NCBI RefSeq assembly: GCF_031143425.1
Contig: NC_090450.1
Location: forward strand, 169,865,272-169,929,271
DNA length: 64,000 nucleotides
Reading direction: 5' to 3'
From: Pleurodeles waltl
Lineage: Eukaryota > Chordata > Amphibia > Caudata > Salamandridae
Part shown: in pieces, positions 36,057 to 48,139 of the stretch
Layout: each line of letters starts with the position of its first letter
Numbering within the stretch: the stretch's first letter is position 1
The notes under the pieces: model-generated
Told to the model about the DNA's origin: nothing
What the model saw: only the letters and a program-made list of their open reading frames with translations
Databases searched by the model: none
Position numbers and translations under genes: made by a program

Positions 36057-36164
36057 ACTTTGCTTTAATGGGCATGGGTTTCCCATTTCTTGGGGAATGC
36101 TGAGAACTCAGATTGTACCCATTTAACAAGGACAATGATTCCTGGGCCATCTTCTCCTTAATTT

Positions 36165-37290
36165 TGCTTCTGCAAGCCCACTCCGGTCTACGCTACTGCA
36201 CTCTATGCCTCTCTACCGTGTACCACTCTACTGTATGCAAGTGCACTTTTTGCCACTTGACTCCACTGCACTCTTTGTCACTGCATTGTACACCACTCCA
36301 GTGTAGGACACACCAGTCTACTCTGCATAACTGTACTCTACACCACTCTGCAACACTGCACTCTGTGGCAGTACAATCTACGTCAATACACTTTACTCTG
36401 TAACACACAACTCTGTGCCCCTGCACTCTACTCCAATCCACTATATGCCACTCTAATCTACTCTGCACCACTGCTCTCTAAGCCACTGGACTCTACCCCA
36501 CTTTACTCTATGCCATTGCACTCTATGCATTCTACACACTGCACTCTACCCTGCAACGTTCCACTTTACTCCATTTCACTTTGCTCTGAAACAATCTACT
36601 CTCCGCCACTGTACAGAACTCCCCGCTACACTACTCTGCGCCAATCCACTCTCTCTCCTGCACTGTACGACACTCTACTCTTAACCACTGCACTCTATAC
36701 CAATGCACTGTACAAACTGCACTCTGCTCTGCATCACTGTACTCTTCGTCACTGCTCTGAAGGCCACTCTACATCACTGCACTCTACTCTGCAACACTGC
36801 ACTGTCCATCACTGAACTTTACGCCACTCGACTCTGCACTGCCCCACTCAAGGCTGCTGCACTCTATGGCACTACACTGTACACCACTGTATGCTGCTTA
36901 ACTCTATGCCACTGCACTATGCCACTCTACTCTGTGCCACTGCCCTCCTGTCCACTCATCTCTATGCCACTGCACTCTGCATCAAGGCACTCCACTCGAT
37001 GCCTCTCTACGTTACTCTGCTCTGCGCCACTTCGCTCTGCTATGCATCACTCTAATCTATGCCACTGCATTATGCGACACTGCCCTCAATGCCACTGAAC
37101 TCTACACCACTGTAAGCTGAAACACTATGCCAGTGCACTGTACTCCAGTCCACTCTACACCACTCCAATGTATGCCACTCTATGCAACTTCACACTGTGC
37201 CACTCCAATACACAACACTCTCTGCCACTTCACTCTACAACATCCAACTCCACTCTTCACCATTCCACTGTACGACACTCCACGCCACTC
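36165..37290. repeat. Degenerate CACTCTA/CACTGCA satellite array
   Basis: About 1.1 kb is built almost wholly from CACT- and CTCTA-containing words such as CCACTGCACTCTATGCCACT and CACTCTACTCTGC, with no fixed register but a recurrent spacing of roughly 10-15 bp between CACT or ACTCTA words. Purines are strongly under-represented on this strand apart from A in CAC/TAC. The open frames across it are by-products of the low complexity. Confidence 0.85.
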
Positions 37291-39070
37291 GCCTCTGTCA
37301 CTAACTTTTAACCATGCTGAACAGCAGCCACGCTGGTGAACAACATGGCTAAAACACATTGGCAAAGCCAATAGCTCTAGCATAGGAGAGACCAATTGGC
37401 TTCACCAATGCCTGTTGATTATTAAGGTATTAGCCAGTCCACTGTGACTTAGCCAACACCTTGAAACAGGATTTGGATGATTCTCATTTACGACTTTACT
37501 TTTCACTTATGGCATTTTATTAGTTGTTAAAACCTCAAAAAAATCTATATTAACCATTCTTTCAGTGATAGACAATTGAATACTTATAAAAGTTTATTAG
37601 CTAAATAAGACAAATGAAAGCTATTGCTCTTATCCTAGGAACTCTGTAAGCATAGCAACCAGGTGGAATCACACATAGTTCATTATGATTCCTAATTACT
37701 AGGGATTAGGTGCCTGTGGTTGATAACTAGGAAAACATGTGTTAATGGAGATCACTTAGATAGAATCAAATGGACATGTAGAAAGTGCCTAATTTGGCAC
37801 CCTGGTAAAAGTTGAGTGTTAAGATGAACATCATATTCAGACCAGTCTCATCCCTTGAGCCACAGGGTCAACATTGCAATGGGTCCTCTATTGCTGTCCT
37901 GGTAACTTCCACAGGAAGCACGAAGTATTCTTTTAAATGTTTGCTGGTGATACATTGATCCATAGCAGGATATCTTAGAATATGGATAATGGCCGAATTT
38001 GTATGCAGTATCTCAAGTGTCCAACGTTTATATGGAACTTAACTTGCTATGCCCAAATGGATCTAAACCATTGATTATATTGCCCAGCTCAGAGGATCCC
38101 ACTGTGCTGCCGTTTGATTGGCTAATAAATATGCATGCACTGCTTTTAAAAGGTAGCTACTAGTTAAAAACAGTTCAAATCGTATACAAGGCATAGATGA
38201 AATCATCTGCAGCCACCATGGGTACCGACATTCCCAATATGCTTGCGGATAATCCAACTGCACCATATATAGTAGTTAACCTACTTTAAAGAAGAGGCAC
38301 CCTCTGGGTGCACAGTATTCATATTTACACCCCCCCCCCTGTCGTGTTCCGAGGGTCAGAAGGAATCCCCGTCCTAATTTGAGCCACATTATTGACTGCT
38401 CTCTTTGAATCTGCCCCATCGGAAGACAGACACACAGTCTGACATTTGTATCAAAACAGAACGTTTAGCCATTTCTCCGATTCACAGTGCGACGAAATAA
38501 AACGTTTCACATTTTCCTCCTTCATATCAGGCTTTCCTTCCGGGTCTGGGAAACCGTCAGCCCCACTTTGCTCGAATTGGCCTTTGCTAGGACCAATTTC
38601 TTAAACGCCTTCCATGTTGACCCACCAGTCATATCTAAGCGGAAACGTGAAAAACCACAATGCTATGTGCCCTGCCTCAGCAGTGAGCTAAATAGATGCA
38701 ATCAAATCACACTGACATTGAAGTCTCTCCACTAGCACGTGGTCAAGATGAGGATTGCATTAAAATCCCCCATCTCATTTCCAAGGTCTGGCACGTAAGG
38801 GCTCTGGAATAATTTGTGATGCTGATTCTTGTATGCCACTCAACCAGGCTAATAATGCATACATTATACAACTGACTTTCTCAGCTAAAAAAGATACAAA
38901 GGATTTTGATTAGTGCCCTGCAACAGGGCTCTACCCCTCTGTAACTTTTCCTGCCTGTTTGACTTGAGATAAAAACACATACAGAAATGGCCCAGATTTT
39001 CATCTCCCATCTTGTTATGGGCTGCAGTCTACCAAATTGCTCACAAGTTTCATACTCCAGTTTACATTCC
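37291..39070. other. Unassigned sequence
   Basis: No gene was recognised. A C run lies at about 38,331-38,339. Confidence 0.35.
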
Positions 39071-41251
39071 TGTTAGAAATTGGTTCACTAGTTGGCAGAG
39101 ATACGCACCCTGTTCAAGTAGGGACCACAGTCCTAGTCAGGGTAAGTCAGATATACAACCTACATTAGCCTGTGCTAATCCTCTGGTAGCTTGGCATACA
39201 GCAGGCAGGCTTAACTTGGAAGGCAATGTGTAAAGTATTTGTGCAACACTGAATTACAGTAACACAGTAAAAGACACAACAAAAAGACTCAACACCAGTT
39301 CATAAAAATTAAGAATATTTATCTGAGCAAAACAAGACCAACATGACAAAAATCCAATCAGTAGAAATGGAGATATGAATTAAGATTAAATGTGAGAACA
39401 GTGCTTAGAAATCTATAGGGGTAGAAAGGTTACTTAAGGTCATGGAGGACCGGTGTTAAATCAAAATTCAGGCTGACCATGATGGAGGGGAGGCTGGATA
39501 TAGAACCCACACATGGTCTGCTGAACAGTATCTTTGTTTGGAGCAATGCGTCGATAACGGGAAAACGATGTTTTGATATTTTTTCCGCACTCATGTGATG
39601 TTGTCAGGCTCCAATGGAAGTAAATGCAATGCATCATTAGCAGGCCACAAAGAGCCTAGCGGTGGGTCGCACAGTGGTGAAGCCGCTCTCGCTGCGTCGT
39701 CATTGTGGATGTGTTGAGAGGATTTTTCTGCCATGCCTGGGCCATTGCATCTATCCTTGTAGTTATAGAGGCAATGCGTTGTTTCCGAAAGGTTGTCTGT
39801 TGATTTTCTGCGGCACTTGGGGCTATGCATCACTTTTGGGAGTGTTCAGCTACAGAAACCCACTTCTGAGGCCTAGGACTGGAGGGGGCACCTTAGGCAA
39901 GGGTAGAATTCACAGGTGGCAGAGTCCTGCAGCACCAGGAGTGTTGCAAGCAGCGTCTGATGTCCCTGAGACTGCAGACAGGGAGTAAAGCAGCAAGCCC
40001 TTTGAGATTCTCGGTTGAAAGGATGTAGTCCAATCCTTCTCACTGGAGGACAGAAGCAGCAGGCCACATCAGCAGAGCAGTAGCAAAGTGGCAGTCCAGC
40101 CTTCAGCAGCAGAAGTAGACCAACACAGCAATGCAGTTGCAGAGTGGCAGTCCCTCCTGGCAGCAGAGCAGTCCATCTTTCTGGCAGCATCTCCTTGGTT
40201 CCAGTAGAAATCTGAGTTCATGGGCTTTGGGTTTCGGTATTTATACTTTGGTGCCCAAGTTCTGGAAAGTTGGAGAAACTTCCAGACCTTCCTTTGAAGT
40301 CCACAAAGTCGCTTTCCTGCCCTCTCTGGTTCCAGACACCCTACAGAGGGTTATGCAGCCCTCTGTTTGAGGCGAGACACAGCTTTATTCAGAAGTAAGT
40401 GTCAGCTCCTCCCTCCCACCTAGCCCAGGAAGAACCATCAGCCTGGTGATGGGCTATAAGTATGCAAATGCCACAAGCTCCCTTTGTTTGTGCCTGTCTA
40501 GTGGGAATGCACAAAGCCCAGCTGTCATCTACCCCAGATGCATATTCAGAGATGGGCAGAGACACAGAATGGTTAAAGTAAGAAAATGGCAACTTCCTAA
40601 AAGTGGCATTTTCAGACTTACAATTTAAAATAAGACTTCACCATGAGTTGTGATTTTAAATTGTTAGTCTAGGGACACCAAGCTCGAAATATCTATTGCT
40701 AACCAACTGGAAATTACTCTTAAAGATGTTTTAAGGTAATCCTAATGCTGTCCCACAGGAGTGCTAGTCCTTGTAATAGTGAAAAACAAATTTAAGATAT
40801 ATTCACTATCTGGACATGTTAAACTTTAAAGTGCATGTCCAACTTTTTAAATACACTGCACCCTGCCCTTGGGGCTATGGCTTACCTTAGGGGTGGCTTG
40901 CATGTAATAAACAGGAAGGTTTGGGTCTGGCAAGTAGGTGCACTTGCCAGGTCGAAATGGCAATGTAAAACTGCACACGCTGGCTCTGCAGTGCCAGGCC
41001 TTAGACATGTTTGAAGGCTACTGTAGTGGGTGGCACAATCAGTCCTGCAGGTCCACTAGTAGCATTTGATTTACAGGCCCTGGACACATGTAGTGCACTT
41101 TACTAGGGACTTACAAGTAAATTAAATATGCCAATTGTGGAGAAGCCAATGTCCCACTGTTTGGAGTACAAAGCACCTGTACTTTATCACTGGTCAGCAG
41201 TGATGAAGTGCCCAGATTCATAAAAGCCAGCAAAAGTGAAGTCTGACAACA
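39071..41251 (+). mobile_element. LTR-like family TGTTAGAAA, copy c
   Basis: This is a 2.2-kb copy with ends TGTTAGAAAT (39,071) and GACAACA (41,251), collinear with copy a and inverted to copy d. Flanks ATTCC and GGAGG do not match, so no target duplication is visible; either an end is misjudged or it was rearranged. No coding frame is present. Confidence 0.6.
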
Positions 41252-43080
41252 GGAGGTCAGCGCAAGTTATACAAGGAGAACCAAATGAGAGTGGTGTCCC
41301 TCAGTGTGATCAAACCAAAGAAAGAACATAATTCGTAGCTATTAATGTGCATATTATCTAGTTTGAGAAGCTCTAAAGACTATAAGGACAGCTTTCAAAC
41401 CCAACTTGACAACCATGGGGGTTGAGATAGTTTGTCTCTGTTCCAGGGTCTGTCCTATGGTTCTGCAAACTGTACAAGTACAAAACCCTTCAGCACATGA
41501 CTCTCACTGGCAGCAATGACAAACATTCATGGGCTTCTCAGGAAGATAGTGTTGGGGTGCTCAAACGTATCACTCAACAAACAAACAGTAAATAAATGAT
41601 TGTGCAACCCACTGCTTATGCACACTGGAACTAAATGACATACATAGGAAAATGTACATGATGCTGACTAGTGTCTCAGTGACAGAGTAGGTCAGCGCAT
41701 CGTCCCACTGTAGACCCTTGCACCCCCCTTATGATCCAGGTTACTCTCTCCCTAGGGCTGGTTCTGGTGTGATTAGGCTCAGGTGTAAGAACCCCATACT
41801 CTTGTGATAGTGCACTGCCTTTGACTCTATTCACTGGTTCTCACCCAACAAGTCTCATTCAGACTGTGAACAGGCTGGTGCTTCTCTGACGACAGTCCTG
41901 CTCCTCCAATGCTCCCTTGATCACCCTCTTCCAGGCTGAGCATTGGCTTCAATTTCTGTCTGTCTCCTCAGCAGTCTTGACTCATGATGCAGCTGTGTAA
42001 AAGTAGAGCTGCTTAGGGAAATTATGTATCTTCTCATTGCTGAACGGGTGGGTGCTCAGTGCAGCCTTGCTTGAGCTGTTCGAGTCTGGACCATTGTGGC
42101 TCTGCAGAGCCGGTCTCGAGCTGATGAAGCCTTACATAGGCCTCACTGGTTGGATGTTGGACTGTTGCTTCAGACACACCAGGATCTTGGGTCACGCAGC
42201 TGCCTTTGGTCATGCTGAGACTGGGTGCAGGAGCAGTAGTGACAGGCTGTGCTGCAGTTTCACAGTTTGGGTGAAGGAGCACAGGTTGCACCTAAGTGCA
42301 CAGATTAGGCTCAGCAAGTCAGTTCAAGCCGCAACTATAAAATTTGCAACATGAATCTCACTGGACATTGTGGTGCCCACCAACACCAGGGCACATGGAT
42401 CACTCTTCACAGTACTCACTTCTGCAGGCCCAAATCACCAGGGTGGCACTGCACCTTGCTCGTCCAGGACAGTCAATACTCCTATAGGCTTGCCTGGTCT
42501 GTTCTTTCTATGAAAAAGGCAGCTGGATCAAAGCCCTTTAGTACAGGTAATCAACTCTTGCTAGAAGGGATGGACTCAGTGATGTCCCCTCACTGTTGCA
42601 AAGTTGGCTATCAGGGAGACCACACCCCTGGTAGCACAGCAGCCCTCTAAGTACTCTGCAGATTACTCATAGGTAACTGCAACAAGTGGTCAGTGGGTTC
42701 TACCTTTTCATACAGTCAAAGAAAAAAGGAGATGTGGATCCATTGTCTTCAGTTTTAGAAACAGTTTGTGATGGTTCTCCTTTCAAGTGTCCTCTTCTGG
42801 CTGCTCTATAGATGCTGCTTTTGTTTAGTGTTATGCTCCTCATAGCAGGGTAGTCTCCAGCCTGGAGCACCCACAACAGAGGAATACAGAAGTATGAGCT
42901 TTCTGCATCTGACTGCCATCTGCTACACTGGAGAGTTTTCGGGGAAAGCCAAACAGCTGACCTCAATTAAGGGGTCTCTTTCACCTTGAACAACAGTACC
43001 TGCAGTCCCACTCTTCAACCACACAATCTACTGAATGGCAGAACATCAGAAAGACTAATCAGCAGCTCCTCTCAGATAAA
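41252..43080. other. Unassigned, possibly downstream part of the gypsy element
   Basis: This lies on the 3' side (- strand sense) of the gypsy RT below. RNase H motifs were not recognised. No other gene is visible. Confidence 0.3.
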
Positions 43081-43673
43081 GGGCCTCATTATGAACTTGG
43101 CGGTCGAGACCGCTATGCCGGTGGCTGCGGAAATTTCTGCCACTGGCATGGCGGTCTCAACCGCCACATAATGAAGACCGTGGGGACCGCCACAGGCGGC
43201 CTTCCACCACCGACAGGCAGCCTGACGATGGTGGAATTCTTCATCCGACAGGGCAGCGCTGCTGTGCGGATAAAGAACTCTTGTTCTGCCAGCCATTCCC
43301 TGCTGGGTTCACCCACCAGGGAAAGGCTGGCGGAAAGGGTGCTCAGGGAGGGGTTGGGGGTGGGGGGGGGGGGGTGGGTAGGGTCCTGCACTGCCCATGC
43401 ACTTGGCATGGGCAGTGCAAGGGCCCCCGTGCAGTGCCCCATCGAGCAGGTTGATCTGCACAACGTGTGCTGCTCTACCCGCCACACAGCGGCATTGACG
43501 GCGGCTTCATGTGGAGCTGTCGGCAATGTCCCGGCCCAACACTGTTTCTGCCCGCTGGCCCGGCAGAATGTTATTTATTCGACCCGCGGGGTCTCAAGGG
43601 GGCTGGCGGTCTGTGATAAGACCACCAGCATGAACACGGCGGGGATTCCTGCTGTGTTCATAATGACCCTCAA
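43081..43673. mobile_element. GC-rich MITE-like element with CATTATGAAC inverted ends
   Basis: The ends GGGCCTCATTATGAAC (43,081) and GTTCATAATGACCCTC (to 43,673) are inverted. Inside are two strong hairpins. The first is an imperfect palindrome around GAGACCGC...GCGGTCTC (43,106-43,160). The second is a perfect 14-bp stem at 43,387-43,400 and 43,406-43,419 around ACTTG. It has no coding frame, is rich in GGCGG words, and interrupts the decayed gypsy element. No target duplication was clear. Confidence 0.65.
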
Positions 43674-44285
43674 CGTCTGTAATTTTCCAATAGATACCTG
43701 ATGCCCAAGAAAGACTACAGCAGACCTCCTCCCCTGCACTTTGTGGCTTGATGGTCAGTTTCACCACCTATATCTAGTACAACACCTGTTAGAGGTTCTT
43801 CAGGTTGTCTTCTCATGGATTGCAGAACACAGCAATGTCATGCAGGTATGCCATTCAGAACACTTCTAGCCCTGATAGAACATGGTTCACCAGACACGGC
43901 AAAGTAGGAGTATTCTTCAGCACCAAGGATGTTATCTTAATCTCCGGTGTAGAAAGTGCTCTCTTCTCCCTGGCATTGGGTGCTAAACAATCTACCAATA
44001 GCCACTGGTCAGGTTGGTGGTATTCAAATACTTTGCAGCACCAAACTGGTCCACAAGCTCATCACCTCTGTGGATCGCATGTACCAGCATGTACCAGCCT
44101 TTGTGACTTTATTGATGGCCAGGTAGTCCACACACAAATCTAAGTCTCTGGGACCTTGCTTAGGCACCAACACAACTTAGGCTGCCTCAAGGACTACACA
44201 ATTGCTCAATCACTTCTAACTCCACCATCTTGGCCACTTCTGGCCTAATGCACTCCTGGAACTTACAAAAGTCTTTCTTTTGAGA
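43674..44285 (-). pseudogene. Ty3/gypsy reverse transcriptase, decayed
   Basis: Reading the - strand across several frame changes gives the canonical gypsy RT blocks in order. FQECIRPEVAKMVELEVIEQ comes first. VVLVPKQGPRDLDLCVDYLA with INKVTK lies at about 44,100-44,180. ELVDQFGAAKYL and NLTSGYW follow, then LVNHVLSGLEV. The catalytic box reads YLHDIAVF (about 43,830) where YLDD is usual, and a thumb-like LTIKPQ segment comes last. Stops and shifts rule out activity. The MITE-like element lies directly downstream. RT lies after, not before, the integrase relic. Confidence 0.8.
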
Positions 44286-44579
44286 TGCAGACTATCTCCT
44301 GTGTCAGTGCCATGAACACAGATGGGGGTTAACTCTGGAGTCAGCAACGAAAGGTGGGAAAGTTATTCCAGTACATCTTTACACTTTCTGCTTTCCAGGT
44401 GTAAACGCAGGGGCAAGCTGTACCCCTTCCACAGATCCATGTTTCATATCACTATGCAGCAAGTCAGGAAGAAGCTCACTGACTTCCTCTGTCATAGCCT
44501 TGATGTTTGATGTCTAATCTCTGCAGAGATGAGACTTGAGCTGTTTCAAAAAAGAACATCCTCCTGGCTTCTGTGTCCA

Positions 44580-45265
44580 CCAAGTAGTTAACTACAGAAA
44601 TCCTCAGTATTGCTTTTTATGGCCTGCACCACTTATTTTCTAATACTATAGGACAAATGGGCTTCATTACATACACTTCCTGGCCCTTCTGATACACAGT
44701 CAGTGTTGTTTTTTGTTCTGGTCATACCATTCATTGATCAGCTCTTGGCCCACCTGAATGTTTTTCTTTTCTTGATCCTTGACACCATCAACTTCCTATG
44801 GCCAATCACATTGTCCTTCTTATGAGACTTGGAAGTTCCTTTCTACTCTTCCTTGATCAGTGAAAGTGACCAGACAGTAGTTCAAAAGGATTAAAATGTG
44901 GGCTCTTCTGTGGATTTTTCCCTGTGAGCTTTCGAGACTTAGCAGGAGAAGATCTCACTTCCTCCTGAGGTTCTCTCCTAGATTTCCCATCATGCTACAA
45001 AGGGCCGTGTTATACCTCTCCACTAACCAATTGGTTTGTGAATGACATGACATTACACCAGCTTTCTGACACCCATCTGTTATATATGAAAGGAGAAATT
45101 TTATTTCCTGGTTGGAAACCATTGTATTTTGGAAATCTGCCCTAGAAATCAGCCCAGGGACAACCTCCACCAGTAGGCGGATGACATAAACTGGAATCAA
45201 AAGCTCATCTAATGAAACTCTTCAACTGAAGGAATGCTTTCAGCTAATTCAGAAATGGATGGCAA
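44580..45265 (-). pseudogene. Ty3/gypsy integrase, decayed
   Basis: The - strand frame 45,200-44,955 shows the second half of a retroviral-type integrase core. VSNQEIKF stands for the usual VSDQGTNF, where the second catalytic Asp has become Asn. CHSQTNWLVERYNTALCSMM stands for the usual HPQTNGLVERFN-type block carrying the catalytic Glu. Downstream, fragments such as PFELLSG and later EVYVMKP and VNYLVDT resemble the C-terminal domain. Frame changes and stops interrupt it. Confidence 0.72.
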
Positions 45266-47313
45266 GCACTTTACAAAAGAATAACCTGGCAGATGCTGAA
45301 TTCCTTCTGACTTCTAACAGCATCAAACAACCATAGATTGTCTTGACAGTCCAATATTAATTTTAAAAACTTCATACCTAAGATTTCAACTAATACAAAA
45401 TCCTAAGTCTTCGTTCTGGACAGACCCCGTTCCATCAAGTAATATATCGCCCAAAACAAAACCAAGGGAGCATGGTACCATCTCTCCCTTGTGATAAAAG
45501 TGAAACAATTTAGATGAAAACCGACTAAAGAACAACAGTGCAAGCTACAGTCTTTTACTTATCTGAAAGCAGGGCAAACTGCTCACCGATCTTTTGACAC
45601 CACAGTGGCACCCCTGAAGAGCATTCTTTTAACTGTGGCACATCTTATCAATGGCTTGAAGACGTTCAACCACATCAACCCAAAACAGTAGGCACTGCAT
45701 GGGCTCCCACTTTTGGCTCCCATTATCTTGGAGGCAAACTGAATAGCTTGTCACAGGGCCATCAGAGAAACTTCCAGGTTACCTGGAAGATAATCTAACT
45801 ACCTCATACTGACATTTTTGCACCAGAAGCCAAGATATCGCCAGACGAGTTGAAATGTAGGAAGGAAACGAGGAGAAGACATTCATGATTGTGTCACTGA
45901 GCAAAACTCGCTTACTACCATCTCTAACTGCCTTAATTGGTGTCTTCCTTCTTTCATACAGAATTATTTGCATTAAAATGTCAGTTGATGTCCTGCAGTG
46001 CAGCATTGTATCTTCGGTTCCAGTGCTGCAGTACAGCAATATTGGCCGGCCGCTTAGGGTGCTATTGTCAAAGGGAACAGATTGCCCCTAGAAACACCAA
46101 ACATCCTCATTTGCAGGTTACGTGGAGGATGAAAAATATCATGTTGATTGGTAAGTGTAAAAAAGATTGGCGCTGGCCCTGCTGTAAGGCATAATGTCAG
46201 CAGTGCGTGATGATCTGGCATTACAGCAAATTCCAAAATGTTCCTCTTGGAATAATGGAGAGCACAATTACTGATATTGTTTGAAATTATATTTTTAATA
46301 CCTTTGTTGTATGCTTGCATAGATGTTGTTTATTTTTCATAAAATATGGAAAAGGTCCCATTTTTTTACATTAAATAAGCATATTAATTTGATCGCCTAT
46401 TTATCTGCAGCGGGTGGGGAGTGTGAGTGTTCAGCCACCAAGGGGGAAATGTTCAGTAACCGAGTTTTACCACAGTTTGTGCTAGCAGGAGACAAACACT
46501 GCAGTAAATGTTACACTATTATACTCTGACTCGCATTACTTCTTTTTATGTTAAACGATTGATAGTTTACATGGATGGTCTGGGCTTATATTTCCACTGT
46601 GAAAATAGTATAACCAAGTTTCCTTCAAGCAAAATACAAGTGATTTGGACTCGGCTGACAAGAACTATGTAAATTTCAATAAAAATACTTACACACATCT
46701 GTTCAGGGAGCATCTCTTGCTGATGGAAATCTTCTCTGCTTTTCTGGCCTCTGGTCCTAACATGAGACTTCGCTCAACCCACTTTTGTACAAGATTCTGG
46801 AATTAATCCCACATCTGGTTGCCCCCAATAATACTACGCTCAGTGCTTTGTTTTACTCTAGTTATGCTTGCACTAGTTATAAGTACCCATATCAACAGAA
46901 CCTGGAAAGACCCAAAGGCATTTTCTTTTACAGTTGACTGACTATTTGTTCTTAAGTGACAAAACATTTTTACGTATTTTTCTTTGTAGCGTTTTTGGCT
47001 GGTAATTTGAGCCTCTTATTTTGCTTTCGGGTAAACTTCAACGTTTCTAAATATAGATAAATGATACTGTTGCACAGAAGTCTGCTGTAGGTACCTTGTT
47101 AATGGACAATCTAAATGAATTGGGGCAGCCCAATCTCCCCCTGGGCTATTTGGGCAGTCTGGTGCAGTCCACAGATTGTAACCTTCGTGATTGGCTTTGG
47201 ATATAAAGCATTTTGAGGTGGGTGCGCAGGAAAATACATTATATTGCTCTTCACAGAGTATGTGTCAACTTTTTTAAGCCTCTTTTTTTCTAGTGCTCAT
47301 GAATGTCTTTGTG
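45266..47313. other. Unassigned, possibly upstream part of the gypsy element
   Basis: The portion 45,270-46,300 could hold remains of gag/protease of the same element, but I could not recognise them. The rest is AT-rich with no gene. Confidence 0.3.
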
Positions 47314-47319
47314 AAGACT

Positions 47320-47706
47320 AGTAGTATAAGGGGATACCTTCCATCCAGCTTTTGACCGGTACCACGCCCTGTGGTGACGTAGGCAATGACGTAGGTAGTG
47401 ACGTGGGTGCCCCTGCCCCGTCCTGACGTAGGTGTAAGTGTGTCACGTGGGTTGTGACATCATGGGGTCACGTGTTAGCCATGTGCCAGGGTACTAGCCC
47501 CTTGTGTCTAGGTCTATGGGCTATGTAAAATGAGGGCCTTGCTTGTGTGCAACCTGTTTCAGAGCCTAAGAGGACAGGCCTGGACATGTCAGACATTCAG
47601 GACCAAGTGGCTGCTTGGGGGCCTCTTCACAGGGCGGAGCATTGGGAGTGTAGGCCAAACCTCAACACTGCTGGCTAATCCAAAAAGAGGGGTGGGCAAA
47701 TATTGA
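47320..47706 (+). repeat. Polinton left terminal inverted repeat
   Basis: About 387 bp aligns in inverted orientation with 57,803-58,196. Inner ends match at GGGGTGGGCAAATATTG (left) against the complement of CAGTATTTGGCCACCCC (right). Four TGACGT hexamers lie at 47,375, 47,387, 47,399 and 47,424. Confidence 0.92.
47375..47429 (+). promoter_or_regulatory. Cluster of four TGACGT (CRE/ATF-like) motifs in the left TIR
   Basis: TGACGT occurs at 47,375-47,380, 47,387-47,392, 47,399-47,404 and 47,424-47,429, the first three exactly 12 bp apart, followed by CACGTG-like TCACGTGG (about 47,453). The hexamer is the core of CREB/ATF sites. Several of these sites are mutated in the right TIR. Regulatory action is inferred. 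Confidence 0.4.
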
Positions 47707-47743
47707 TTGTGTTAGAGCCAGCCAATCAATTTAGAAATGCAAA

Positions 47744-48139
47744 CCTAAAACAGATGTAGCTCTAAGAGTTGCCAGACGTGGGTTCAAAGGTGTTCAGCAT
47801 ATGTCCGAGTATAAGGTGACCAGGCAATTAAAAAGGTTTTGAAAACAACAGAACACATGCATTGCAAGCCTAAAACAGATGTAGCCCTAAGAGTTCCCAG
47901 GGCATGGTTCAAAGGTGCTTAGCAGATGGCATAGTCTAAAGTGACCAGGCAATTTAAAAATGTTTTGAAATAGACAGAAGAAAATTTGCTAACCTAAAAC
48001 AGATGTAGCCCTAAGTGTTCCCAGGCCATGGGTCAAAGGTGTTCAGCAGATGACAAAGTATAAAGTGACCAGGCAATTAACAAAAGTTCTGAAATAGACC
48101 TAAGACAAGCAATGCCCCCCTAAAACAGATAGCTATGAC
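47744..48139 (+). repeat. Tandem repeat, ~125-bp unit, three copies plus a partial
   Basis: Units begin CCTAAAACAGAT at 47,744, 47,869, 47,993 and 48,119 (spacing 125, 124 and 126). Each holds 'agtgaccaggcaatt' late in the unit. It lies just inside the left TIR. Confidence 0.88.

Noticed and set aside
35490..37290. Short regular repeats resembling a CRISPR array
   Set aside because: Units are degenerate and lack constant repeats with unique spacers; the context is vertebrate, so this is a satellite.
36113..37339. Cys/His/Thr-rich open frames
   Set aside because: They are translations of the CACTCTA satellite and have no real coding signature.
39071..46300. Treating LTR-like copy c as the LTR of the adjacent gypsy relic
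   Set aside because: No polypurine tract or primer-binding site adjoins it and no second copy lies on the far side of the gypsy region.
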